A stretch of DNA of 64,000 nt. Origin: Bombus terrestris (lineage: Eukaryota; Arthropoda; Insecta; Hymenoptera; Apidae). The DNA lies in NCBI RefSeq assembly GCF_910591885.1, contig NW_025963553.1, positions 5,394,001 to 5,458,000 of the forward strand, read 5' to 3'. The notes under the pieces were generated by a model. That model was not told the DNA's origin, ran no database searches, and saw nothing but the letters and a program-made list of their open reading frames with translations. Position 1 is the stretch's first letter, and every line of letters begins with the position of its first letter. This document shows, piece by piece, positions 49,528 to 62,126 of this stretch. The position numbers and the translations under genes are program-made.

Positions 49528-51203
49528 TTGCATATTGTGATCGATGCTCGCTCGCTCCGCTCGCTCGTAAAAATTTAGTCCAACCTCACATCCGATCCGA
49601 CACGTTCGCAAATTCGAAATAAGTCGCCACCATATCGAATAATGAACGCAAGATGGATTGGTTTTAGGTTACGCTATAGTTTTCGAGCGAGCGCAGCGAG
49701 CGAGAGACGCGTAAAGGTGTGTCACAATCCAACGGTTTGGCACATACTGACATTGAAACATTCGCACCAGCCCGAGGAGCCGGATGTCTTTATCATATTG
49801 CCTGCTGACAAATGTTTACAGTTTGTGAATAGTTTCACATAAATAGTACTATTTCCACATACTACAGGGCAATGTGATGTCCGAAGTGGCTGACGAAATT
49901 AGGTACTAACACGATATATATGCATATTGCAAGGTATATGTATACCTTGCAAATTGTGATCGTTGCTCGCTCGCTCCGCTCGCTCGTAAAAATTTAGTCC
50001 AACCTCACATCCGATCCGACACGTTCGCAAATTCGAAATAAGTCGCCACCATATCGAATGACTAACGCAAGATGGATTGGTTTTAGGTTACGCTATAGTT
50101 TTCGAGCGAGCGCAGCGAGCGAGAGACGCGTAAAGGTGTGTCACAATCCAACGGTTTGGCACATACTGACATTGAAACATTCGCACCAGCCCGAGGAGCC
50201 GGATGTATTTATCATATTGCCTGCTGACAAATGTTTACAGTTTGTGAATAGTTTCACATAAATAGTACTATTTCCACATACTACAGGGCAATGTGATGTC
50301 CGAAGTGGCTGACGAAATTAGGTACTAACACGATATATATGCATATTGCAAGGTATATGTATACCTTGCATATTGTGATCGATGCTCGCTCGCTCCGCTC
50401 GCTCGTAAAAATTTAGTCCAACCTCACATCCGATCCGACACGTTCGCAAATTCGAAATAAGTCGCCACCATATCGAATAATGAACGCAAGATGGATTGGT
50501 TTTAGGTTACGCTATAGTTTTCGAGCGAGCGCAGCGAACGAGAGACGCGTAAAGGTGTGTCACAATCCAACGGTTTGGCACATACGGACATTGAAACATT
50601 CGCACCAGCCCGAGGAGCCGGAAGTCTTTATCCTATTGCCTGCTGACAAATGTTTACAGTTTGTGAATAGTTTCACATAAATAGTACTATTTCCACATAC
50701 TACAGGGCAATGTGATGTCCGAAGTGGCTGACGAAATTAGGTAGTAACACTATATATATGCATATTGCAAGGTATATGTATACCTTGCATATTGTGATCG
50801 ATGCTCGCTCGCTCCGCTCGCTCGTAAAAATTTAGTCCAACATCACATCCGATCCGACACGTTCGCAAATTCGAAAAAAGTCGCCACCATATCGAATAAT
50901 GAACGCAAGATGGATTGGTTTTAGGTTACGCTATAGTTTTCGAGCGAACGCAGCGAGCGAGAGACGCGTAAACGTGTGTTACAATCCAACGGTTTGGCAC
51001 GTACGGACATGGAAACATTCGCACCAGCCAGAGGAGCCGGAAGTACTTATCGCATTGCCTGCTGACAAATGTTTACAGTTTGTGAATAGTTTCACATAAA
51101 TAGTACTATTTCCACATACTACAGTGCAATGTGATGTCCGAAGTGGCTGACAAAATTAGGTACTAACACGATATATATGCATATTGCAAGGTATATGTAT
51201 ACC
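49528..51203. repeat. 1676-bp tetramer, copy 4, with altered right end
   Basis: Monomers start at 49528, 49947, 50366 and 50785. Private changes are GGATGTATTT near 50205 and GTGTTACAATC near 50980. The last monomer keeps the distinctive left and middle markers but ends ACAGTGCAATG...CCGAAGTGGCTGAC with AAAATTAGG instead of the GATGTGG and AAATAAGG of copies 1-3. This marks the right breakpoint of the amplified block at about 51115-51160. Confidence 0.92.
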
Positions 51204-52041
51204 TTGCATATTGTGATCGATGCTCGCTCGCTCCGCTCGCTCGTAAAAATTTAGTCCAACCTCACATCCGATCCGACACGTTCGCAAATTCGAAATAAGT
51301 CGCCACCATATCGAATAATGAACGCAAGATGGATTGGTTTTAGGTTACGCTATAGTTTTCGAGCGAGCGCAGCGAACGAGAGACGCGTAAAGGTGTGTCA
51401 CAATCCAACGGTTTGGCACATACGGACATTGAAACATTCGCACCAGCCCGAGGAGCCGGAAGTCTTTATCCTATTGCCTGCTGACAAATGTTTACAGTTT
51501 GTGAATAGTTTCACATAAATAGTACTATTTCCACATACTACAGGGCAATGTGATGTCCGAAGTGGCTGACGAAATTAGGTACTAACACTATATATATGCA
51601 TATTGCAAGGTATATGTATACCTTGCATATTGTGATCGATGCTCGCTCGCTCCGCTCGCTCGTAAAAATTTAGTCCAACCTCACATCCGATCCGACACGT
51701 TCGCAAATTCGAAAAAAGTCGCCACCATATCGAATAATGAACGCAAGATGGATTGGTTTTAGGTTACGCTATAGTTTTCGAGCGAACGCAGCGAGCGAGA
51801 GACGCGTAAACGTGTGTCACAATCCAACGGTTTGGCACGTACGGACATGGAAACATTCGCACCAGCCAGAGGAGCCGGAAGTACTTATCGTATTGCCTGC
51901 TGACAAATGTTTACAGTTTGTGAATAGTTTCACATAAATAGTACTATTTCCACATACTACAGTGCAATGTGATGTCCGAAGTGGCTGACAAAATTAGGTA
52001 CTAACACGATATATATGCATATTGCAAGGTATATGTATACC
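51204..52041. repeat. Half-unit remnant of the tetramer (positions 3-4)
   Basis: Monomers at 51204 (j type) and 51623 (GAGCGAACG arm 2, GTAAACGTG, GGCACGTACGG) repeat the third and fourth members of the tetramer with a few differences: CGTATTGCC instead of CGCATTGCC, and AACCTCAC instead of AACATCAC. They look like a truncated fifth copy or an older relative from which the tetramer was amplified. Confidence 0.85.
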
Positions 52042-54140
52042 TTGCAAATTGTGATCGTTGCTCGCTCGCTCCGCTCGCTCGTAAAAATTTAGTCCAACCT
52101 CACATCCGATCCGACACGTTCGCAAATTCGAAATAAGTCGCCACCATATCGAATGACTAACGCAAGATGGATTGGGTTTAGGTTAGGCTACAGCTTTCGA
52201 GCGAGCGCAGCGAGCGAGAGACGCGTAAAGGTGTGTCACAATCCAACGGTTTGGCACATACTGACATTGAAACATTCGCACCAGCTCGAGGAGCCGGAAG
52301 TCTTTATCATATTGCCTACTGACAAATGTTTACAGTTTGTGAATAGTTTCACATAAATAGTACTATTTCGACATACTACAGAGCAATGTGATGTCCGAAG
52401 TGGCTGACAAAATTAGGTACTAACACGATATATATGCATATTGCAAGGTATATGTATACCTTGCAAATTGTGATCGTTGCTCGCTCGCTCCGCTCGCTCG
52501 TAAAAATTTAGTCCAACCTCACATCCGATCCGACACGTTCGCAAATTCGAAATAAGTCGCCACCATATCGAATAATGTACGCAAGATGGATTGGTTTTAG
52601 GTTACGCTATAGTTTTCGAGCGAGCGCAGCGAACGAGAGACGCGTAAAGGTGTGTCACAATCCCACGGTTTGGCACATACGGACATTGAAACATTCGCAC
52701 CAGCCCGAGGAGCCGGAAGTCTTTATCCTATTGCCTGCTGACAAATGTTTACAGTTTGTGAATAGTTTCACATAAATAGTACTATTACCACATACTACAG
52801 TCCAATGTGATGTCCGAAGTGGCTGACAAAATTAGGTACTAACACGAAATATATGCAAGGCAATATAAGGTATATGTATACCTTGCAAATTGTGATCGTT
52901 GCTCGCTCGCTCCGCTCGCTCGTAAAAATTTAGTCCAACCTCACATCCGATCCGACACGTTCGCAAATTCGAAATAAGTCGCCACCATATCGAATAATGA
53001 ACGCAAGATGGATTGGTTTTAGGTTACGCTATAGTTTTCGAGCGAGCGCAGCGAGCGAGAGACGCGTAAAGGTGTGTCACAATCCAACGGTTTGGCACAT
53101 ACTGACATTGAAACATTCGCACCAGCCCGAGGAGCCGGAAGTATTTATCATATTGCCTACTGACAAATGTTTACAGTTTGTGAATAGTTTCACATAAATA
53201 GTACTATTTCGACATACTACAGTGCAATGTGATATCCGAAGTGGCTGACAAAATTAGGTACTAACACGATATATATGCATATTGCAAGGTATATGTATAC
53301 CTTGCAAATTGTGATCGTTGCTCGCTCGCTCCGCTCGCTCGTAAAAATTTAGTCCAACCTCACATCCGATCCGACACGTTCGCAAATTCGAAATAAGTCG
53401 CCTTCATATCGAATGACTAACGCAAGAGGGATTGGTTTTAGGTTAGGCTATAGTTTTCGAATCGAGCGCAGCGAGCGAGAGACGCGTAAAGGTGTATCAC
53501 AATCTAACGGTTTGGCACATACGGACATTGAAACATTCGCACCAGCCAGAGGAGCCGGAAGTATTTATCCTATTGCCTGCTGACAAATGTTTACAGTTTG
53601 TGAATAGTTTCACATAAATAGTACTATTTCCACATACTACAGTCCAATGTGATGTCCGAAGTGGCTAACAAAATTAGGTACTAACACGATATATATGCAT
53701 ATTGCAAGGTATATGTATACCTTGCAAATTGTGATCGTTGCTCGCTCGCTCCGCTCGCTCGTAAAAATTTAGTCCAACCTCACATCCGATCCGACACGTT
53801 CGCAAATTCGAAATAAGTCGCCACCATATCGAATGACTAACGCAAGATGGATTGGGTTTAGGTTAGGCTACAGCTTTCGAGCGAGCGCAGCGAGCGAGAG
53901 ACGCGTAAAGGTGTGTCACAATCCAACGGTTTGGCACATACTGACATTGAAACATTCGCACCAGCTCGAGGAGCCGGAAGTCTTTATCATATTGCCTACT
54001 GACAAATGTTTACAGTTTGTGAATAGTTTCACATAAATAGTACTATTTCGACATACTACAGAGCAATGTGATGTCCGAAGTGGCTGACAAAATTAGGTAC
54101 TAACACGATATATATGCATATTGCAAGGTATATGTATACC
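52042..54140. repeat. Five monomers with a 4-monomer echo
   Basis: Monomers start at 52042, 52461, 52883, 53302 and 53722. The 52042 and 53722 monomers share AGCTCGAGGAG and ACAGAGCAATG, 1680 bp apart. The 52883 monomer has GATATCCG. The 53302 monomer has CGAATCGAGCG, a 1-bp length gain that breaks the otherwise open frame. Both of these last markers recur 5047 bp later. Other changes: AATGTACGC near 52575 and ATCCCACGG near 52663. Confidence 0.85.
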
Positions 54141-55403
54141 TTGCAAATTGTGATCGTTGCTCGCTCGCTCCGCTCGCTCGTAAAAATTTAGTCCAACCTC
54201 ACATCCGATCCGACACGTTCGCAAATTCGAAATAAGTCGCCACCATATCGAATAATGAACGCAAGATGGATTGGTTTTAGGTTACGCTATAGTTTTCGAG
54301 CGAGCGCAGCGAACGAGAGACGCGTAAAGGTGTGTCACAATCCAACGGTTTGGCACATACTGACATTGAAACATTCGCACCAGCCCGAGGAGCCGGATGT
54401 CTTTATCATATTGCCTGCTGACAGATGTTTACAGTTTGTGAATAGTTTCACATAAATAGTACTATTTCCACATACTACAGGGCAATGTGATGTCCGAAGT
54501 GGCTGACGCAATTAGGTACTAACACGATATATATGCATATTGCAAGGTATATGTATACCTTGCATGTTGTGATCGATGCTCGCTCGCTCCGTTCGCTCGT
54601 AAAAATTTAGTCCAACCTCTCATCCGATCCGACACGTTCGCAAATTCGAAATAAGTCGCCACCATATCGAATAATGAACGCAAGATGGATTGGTTTTAGG
54701 TTACGCTATAGTTTTCGAGCGAGCGCAGCGAACGAGAGACGCGTAAAGGTGTGTCACAATCCAACGGTTTGGCACATACGGACATTGAAACATTCGCACC
54801 AGCCCGAGGAGCCGGAAGTCTTTATCCTATTGCCTGCTGACAAATGTTTACAGTTTGTGAATAGTTTCACATAAATAGTACCATTTCCACATACTACAGT
54901 CCAATGTGATGTCCGAAGTGGCTGACAAAATTAGGTACTAACACGAAATGTATGCAAGGCAATATAAGGTATATGCATACCTTGCAAATTGTGATCGTTG
55001 CTCGCTCGCTCCGCTCGCTCGTAAAAATTTAGTCCAACCTCACATCCGATCCGACACGTTCGCAAATTCGAAATAAGTCGCCACCATATCGAATAATGAA
55101 CGCAAGATGGATTGGTTTTAGGTTACGCTATAATTTTCGAGCGAGCGCAGCGAACGAGAGACGAGTAAAGGTGTGTCACAATCCAACGGTTTGGCACATA
55201 CGGACATTGAAACATTCGCACCAGCCCGAGGAGCCGGAAGTCTTTATCCTATTGCCTGCTGACAAATGTTTACAGTTTGTGAATAGTTTCACATAAATAG
55301 TACTATTACCACATACTACAGTCCAATGTGATGTCCGAAGTGGCTGACAAAGTTAGGTACTAACACGAAATATATGCAAGGCAATATAAGGTATATGTAT
55401 ACC
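54141..55403. repeat. 1263-bp trimer, copy 1
   Basis: Monomers start at 54141, 54560 and 54982 (419+422+422 bp). Markers are GACAGATG in the first; GCATGTTG, CCGTTCGCTCG, CTCTCATCC and GTACCATTTCC in the second; and GTATATGCATACC at the start, CTATAATTTTC, GACGAGTAAAGG and AAAGTTAGG in the third. The first monomer has GCGAACGAG and GACGCAATT, unlike copies 2 and 3, so the left breakpoint lies inside it. Confidence 0.9.
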
Positions 55404-56666
55404 TTGCAAATTGTGATCGTTGCTCGCTCGCTCCGCTCGCTCGTAAAAATTTAGTCCAACCTCACATACGATCCGACACGTTCGCAAATTCGAAATAAGT
55501 CGCCACCATATCGAATAATGAACGCAAGATGGATTGGTTTTAGGTTACGCTATAGTTTTCGAGCGAGCGCAGCGAGCGAGAGACGCGTAAAGGTGTGTCA
55601 CAATCCAACGGTTTGGCACATACTGACATTGAAACATTCGCACCAGCCCGAGGAGCCGGATGTCTTTATCATATTGCCTGCTGACAGATGTTTACAGTTT
55701 GTGAATAATTTCACATAAATAGTACTATTTCCACATACTACAGGGCAATGTGATGTCCGAAGTGGCTGACGAAATTAGGTACTAACACGATATATATGCA
55801 TATTGCAAGGTATATGTATACCTTGCATGTTGTGATCGATGCTCGCTCGCTCCGTTCGCTCGTAAAAATTTAGTCCAACCTCTCATCCGATCCGACACGT
55901 TCGCAAATTCGAAATAAGTCGCCACCATATCGAATAATGAACGCAAGATGGATTGGTTTTAGGTTACGCTATAGTTTTCGAGCGAGCGCAGCGAACGAGA
56001 GACGCGTAAAGGTGTGTCACAATCCAACGGTTTGGCACATACGGACATTGAAACATTCGCACCAGCCCGAGGAGCCGGAAGTCTTTATCCTATTGCCTGC
56101 TGACAAATGTTTACAGTTTGTGAATAGTTTCACATAAATAGTACCATTTCCACATACTACAGTCCAATGTGATGTCCGAAGTGGCTGACAAAATTAGGTA
56201 CTAACACGAAATATATGCAAGGCAATATAAGGTATATGCATACCTTGCAAATTGTGATCGTTGCTCGCTCGCTCCGCTCGCTCGTAAAAATTTAGTCCAA
56301 CCTCACATCCGATCCGACACGTTCGCAAATTCGAAATAAGTCGCCACCATATCGAATAATGAACGCAAGATGGATTGGTTTTAGGTTACGCTATAATTTT
56401 CGAGCGAGCGCAGCGAACGAGAGACGAGTAAAGGTGTGTCACAATCCAACGGTTTGGCACATACGGACATTGAAACATTCGCACCAGCCCGAGGAGCCGG
56501 AAGTCTTTATCCTATTGCCTGCTGACAAATGTTTACAGTTTGTGAATAGTTTCACATAAATAGTACTATTACCACATACTACAGTCCAATGTGATGTCCG
56601 AAGTGGCTGACAAAGTTAGGTACTAACACGAAATATATGCAAGGCAATATAAGGTATATGTATACC
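55404..56666. repeat. 1263-bp trimer, copy 2
   Basis: Monomers start at 55404, 55823 and 56245. The unit shares nearly all the private changes of copy 1, including CCGTTCGCTCG, CTCTCATCC, GTACCATTTCC, CTATAATTTTC, GACGAGTAAAGG and AAAGTTAGG. A private GAATAATTTCAC lies near 55705. Confidence 0.92.
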
Positions 56667-57929
56667 TTGCAAATTGTGATCGTTGCTCGCTCGCTCCGCT
56701 CGCTCGTAAAAATTTAGTCCAACCTCACATACGATCCGACACGTTCGCAAATTCGAAATAAGTCGCCACCATATCGAATAATGAACGCAAGATGGATTGG
56801 TTTTAGGTTACGCTATAGTTTTCGAGCGAGCGCAGCGAGCGAGAGACGCGTAAAGGTGTGTCACAATCCAACGGTTTGGCACATACTGACATTGAAACAT
56901 TCGCACCAGCCCGAGGAGCCGGATGTCTTTATCATATTGCCTGCTGACAGATGTTTACAGTTTGTGAATAGTTTCACATAAATAGTACTATTTCCACATA
57001 CTACAGGGCAATGTGATGTCCGAAGTGGCTGACGAAATTAGGTACTAACACGATATATATGCATATTGCAAGGTATATGTATACCTTGCATGTTGTGATC
57101 GATGCTCGCTCGCTCCGCTCGCTCGTAAAAATTTAGTCCAACCTCACATCCGATCCGACACGTTCGCAAATTCGAAATAAGTCGCCACCATATCGAATAA
57201 TGAACGCAAGATGGATTGGTTTTAGGTTACGCTATAGTTTTCGAGCGAGCGCAGCGAACGAGAGACGCGTAAAGGTGTGTCACAATCCAACGGTTTCGCG
57301 CATACGGACATTGAAACATTCGCACCAGCCCGAGGAGCCGGAAGTCTTTATCCTATTGCCTGCTGACAAATGTTTACAGTTTGTGAATAGTTTCACATAA
57401 ATAGTACTATTTCCACATACTACAGTCCAATGTGATGTCCGAAGTGGCTGACAAAATTAGGTACTAACACGAAATATATGCAAGGCAATATAAGGTATAT
57501 GCATACCTTGCAAATTGTGATCGTTGCTCGCTCGCTCCGCTCGCTCGTAAAAATTTAGTCCAACCTCACATCCGATCCGACACGTTCGCAAATTCGAAAT
57601 AAGTCGCCACCATATCGAATAATGAACGCAAGATGGATTGGTTTTAGGTTACGCTATAGTTTTCGAGCGAGCGCAGCGAACGAGAGACGCGTAAAGGTGT
57701 GTCACAATCCAACGGTTTGGCACATACGGACATTGAAACATTCGCACCAGCCCGAGGAGCCGGAAGTCTTTATCCTATTGCCTGCTGACAAATGTTTACA
57801 GTTTGTGAATAGTTTCACATAAATAGTACTATTACCACATACTACAGTCCAATGTGATGTCCGAAGTGGCTGACAAAATTAGGTACTACCACGAAATATA
57901 TGCAAGGCAATATAAGGTATATGTATACC
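56667..57929. repeat. 1263-bp trimer, copy 3 (less derived)
   Basis: Monomers start at 56667, 57086 and 57508. The unit keeps GACAGATG, GCATGTTG and GTATATGCATACC. It has the ordinary sequence where copies 1 and 2 are changed (CCGCTCGCTCG, CTCACATCC, GTACTATTTCC, CTATAGTTTTC, GACGCGTAAAGG, AAAATTAGG). A private GTTTCGCGCATACG lies near 57295. Copies 1 and 2 are therefore sisters, with copy 3 branching earlier. Confidence 0.9.
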
Positions 57930-60025
57930 TTGCAAATTGTGATCGTTGCTCGCTCGCTCCGCTCGCTCGTAAAAATTTAGTCCAACCTCACATACGATCC
58001 GACACGTTCGCAAATTCGAAATAAGTGGCCACCATATCGAATAATGAACGCAAGATGGATTGGTTTTAGGTTACGCTATAGTTTTCGAGCGAGCGCAGCG
58101 AGCGAGAGACGCGTAAAGGTGTGTCACAATCCAACGGTTTGGCACATACTGACATTGAAACATTCGCACCAGCCCGAGGAGCCGGAAGTCTTTATCATAT
58201 TGCCTACTGACAAATGTTTACAGTTTGTGAATAGTTTCACATAAATAGTACTATTTCGACATACTACAGTGCAATGTGATATCCGAAGTGGCTGACAAAA
58301 TTAGGTACTAACACGATATATATGCATTTTGCAAGGTATATGTATACCTTGCAAATTGTGATCGTTGCTCGCTCGCTCCGCTCGCTCGTAAAAATTTAGT
58401 CCAACCTCACATCCGATCCGACACGTTCGCAAATTCGAAATAAGTCGCCTTCATATCGAATGACTAACGCAAGAGGGATTGGTTTTAGGTTAGGCTATAG
58501 TTTTCGAATCGAGCGCAGCGAGCGAGAGACGCGTAAAGGTGTATCACAATCTAACGGTTTGGCACATACGGACATTGAAACATTCGCACCAGCCAGAGGA
58601 GCCGGAAGTATTTATCCTATTGCCTGCTGACAAATGTTTACAGTTTGTGAATAGTTTCACATAAATAGTACTATTTCCACATACTACAGTCCAATGTGAT
58701 GTCCGAAGTGGCTAACAAAATTAGGTACTAACACGATATATATGCATATTGCAAGGTATATATATACCTTGCAAAGTGTGATCGTTGCTTGCTCGCTCCG
58801 CTCGCTCGTAAAAATTTAGTCCAACCTCACATCCCATCCGACACGTTCGCAAATTCGAAATAAGTCGCCTTCATATCGAATGACTAACGCAAGAGGGATT
58901 GGTTTTAGGTTAGGCTATAGTTTTCGAGCGAGCGCAGCGAGCGAGATACGCGTAAAGGTGTATCACAATCTAACGGTTTGGCACATACGGACATTGAAAC
59001 ATTCGCACCAGCCAGAGGAGCCGGAAGTATTTATCCTATTTCCTGCTGACAAATGTTTACAGTTTGTGAATAGTTTCACATAAATAGTACTATTTCCACA
59101 TACTACAGTCCAATGTGATGTCCGAAGTGGCTAACAAAATTAGGTACTAACACGATATATATGCATATTGCAAGGTATATGTATACCTTGCAAATTGTGA
59201 TCGTTGCTCGCTCGCTCCGCTCGCTCGTAAAAATTTATTCCAACCTCACATCCGATCCGACACGTTCGCAAATTCGAAATAAGTCGCCACCATATCGAAT
59301 AATGAACGCAAGATGGATTGGTTTTAGGTTACGCTGTAGTTTTCGAGCGAGCGCAGCGAACGAGAGACGCGTAAAGGTGTGTCAGAATCCCACGGTTTGG
59401 CACATACGGACATTGAAACATTCGCACCAGCCCGAGGAGCCGGAAGTCTTTATCCTATTGCCTGCTGACAAATGTTTACAGTTTGTGAATAGTTTCACAT
59501 AAATAGTACTATTTCCACATACTACAGTCCAATGTGATGTCCGAAGTGGCTAACAAAATTAGGTACTAACACGATATATATGCATATTGCAAGGTATATG
59601 TATACCTTGCAAATTGTGATCGTTGCTCGCTCGCTCCGCTCGCCCGTAAAAATTTAGTCCAACCTCACATCCGATCCGACACGTTCGCAAATTCGAAATA
59701 AGTCGCCACCATATCGAATGACTAACGCAAGATGGATTGGGTTTAGGTTAGGCTACAGCTTTCGAGCGAGCGCAGCGAGCGAGAGACGCGTAAAGGTGTG
59801 TCACAATCCAACGGTTTGGCACATACTGACATTGATACATTCGCACCAGTTCGAGGAGCCGGAAGTCTTTATCATATTGCCTACTGACAAATGTTTACAG
59901 TTTGTGAATAGTTTCACATAAATAGTACTATTTCGACATACTACAGTGCAATGTGATGTCCGAAGTGGCTGACGAAATTAGGTACTAACACGATATATAT
60001 GCATATTGCAAGGTATATGTATACC
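57930..60025. repeat. Five monomers, echo of 52883-53721 then unique units
   Basis: Monomers start at 57930, 58349, 58769, 59188 and 59607. The first two repeat the 52883 and 53302 monomers 5047 bp away, with shared GATATCCG and CGAATCGAGCG. The 58769 monomer has TGCTTGCTCG, ATCCCATCC and TATTTCCTGC, and begins inside the perfect 22-bp palindrome. The 59188 monomer has TTTATTCC, GCTGTAG and GTCAGAATCCC. The 59607 monomer has CGCCCGTAAAA, TTGATACATTCG and AGTTCGAGGAG, a relative of the AGCTCGAGGAG monomers. Confidence 0.85.
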
Positions 60026-62126
60026 TTGCATATTGTGATCGATGCTCGCTCGCTCCGCTCGCTCGTAAAAATTTAGTCCAACCTCACATCCGATCCGACA
60101 CGTTCGCAAATTCGAAATAAGTCGCCACCATATCGAATAATGAACGCAAGATGGATTGGTTTTAGGTTACGCTATAGTTTTCGAGCGAGCGCAGCGAACG
60201 AGAGTCGCGTAAAGGTGTGTCACAATCCAACGGTTTGGCACATACGGACATTGAAACATTCGCACCAGCCCGAGGAGCCGGAAGTCTTTATCCTATTGCC
60301 TGCTGACAAATGTTTACAGTTTGTGAATAGTTTCACATAAATAGTACTATTTCCACATACTACAGGGCAATGTGATGTCCGAAGTGGCTGACGAAATTAG
60401 GTACTAACACTATATATATGCATATTGCAAGGTATATGTATACCTTGCATATTGTGATCGATGCTCGCTCGCTCCGCTCTCTCGTAAAAATTTAGTCCAA
60501 CCTCACATCCGATCCGACACGTTCGCAAATTCGAAAAAAGTCGCCACCATATCGAATAATGAACGCAAGATGGATTGGTTTTAGGTTACGCTATAGTTTT
60601 CGAGCGAACGCAGCGAGCGAGAGACGCGTAAAGGTGTGTCACAATCCAACGGTTTGGCACATACGGACATGGAAACATTCGCACCATCCAGAGGAGCCGG
60701 AAGTACTTATCGTATTGCCTGCTGACAAATGTTTACAGTTTGTGAATAGTTTCACATAAATAGTACTATTTCCACATACTACAGTGCAATGTGATGTCCG
60801 AAGTGGCGGACAAAATTAGGTACTAACACGAAATATATGCAAGGCAATATAAGGTATATGCATACCTTGCAAATTGTGATCGTTGTTCGCTCGCTCCGCT
60901 CGCTCGTAAAAATTTAGTCCAACCTCACATCCGATCCGACACGTTCGCAAATTCGAAATAAGTCGCCACCATATCGAATAATGAACGCAAGATGGATTGG
61001 TTCTAGGTTACGCTATAGTTTTCGAGCGAGCGCAGCGAACGAGAGACGCGTAAAGGTGTGTCACAATCCAACGGTTTGGCACATACGGACATTGAAACAT
61101 TCGCACCAGCCCGAGGAGCCGGAAGTCTTTATCCTATTGCCTGCTGACAAATGCTTACAGTTTGTGAATAGTTTCACATAAATAGTACTATTACCACATA
61201 CTACAGTCCAATGTGATGTCCGAAGTGGCTGACAAAATTAGGTACTAACACGAAATATATGCAAGGCAATATAAGGTATATGTATACCTTGCAAATTGTG
61301 ATCGTTGCTCGCTCGCTCCGCTCGCTCGTAAAAATTTAGTCCAACCTCACATACGATCCGACACGTTCGCAAATTCGAAATAAGTCGCCACCATATCGAA
61401 TAATGAACGCAAGATGGATTGGTTTTAGGTTACGCTATAGTTTTCGAGCGAGCGCAGCGAGCGAGAGACGCGTAAAGGTGTGTCACAATCCAACGGTTTG
61501 GCACATACTGACATTGAAACATTCGCACCAGCCCGAGGAGCCGGATGTCTTTATCATATTGCCTGCTGACAAATGTTTACAGTTTGTGAATAGTTTCACA
61601 TAAATAGTACTATTTCCACATACTACAGGGCAATGTGATGTCCGATGTGGCTGACGAAATTAGGTACTAACACGATATATATGCATATTGCAAGGTATAT
61701 GTATACCTTGCATATTGTGATCGATGCTCGCTCGCTCCGCTCGCTCGTAAAAATTTAGTCCAACCTCACATCCGATCCGACACGTTCGCAAATTCGAAAT
61801 AAGTCGCCACCATATCGAATAATGAACGCAAGATGGATTGGTTTTAGGTTACGCTATAGTTTTCGAGCGAGCGCAGCGAGCGAGAGACGCGTAAAGGTGT
61901 GTCACAATCCAACGGTTTGGCACATACTGACATTGAAACATTCGCACCAGCCCGAGGAGCCGGATGTCTTTATCATATTGCCTGCTGACAAATGTTTACA
62001 GTTTGTGAATAGTTTCACATAAATAGTACTATTTCCACATACTACAGGGCAATGTGATGTCCGAAGTGGCTGACGAAATTAGGTACTAACACGATATATA
62101 TGCATATTGCAAGGTATATGTATACC
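60026..62126. repeat. 2101-bp pentamer, copy 1
   Basis: Monomers start at 60026 (j with GAGAGTCGCG), 60445 (GAAAAAAGTCG, GAGCGAACG), 60867 (long-end junction with GTATATGCATACC, GGTTCTAGG), 61289 and 61708 (both with GGATGTC). The first two are relatives of the third and fourth tetramer monomers at 44500-52041. Single changes include CCGCTCTCTCG near 60478, CACCATCC near 60685 and GTTGTTCGCTCG near 60884. Confidence 0.87.
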
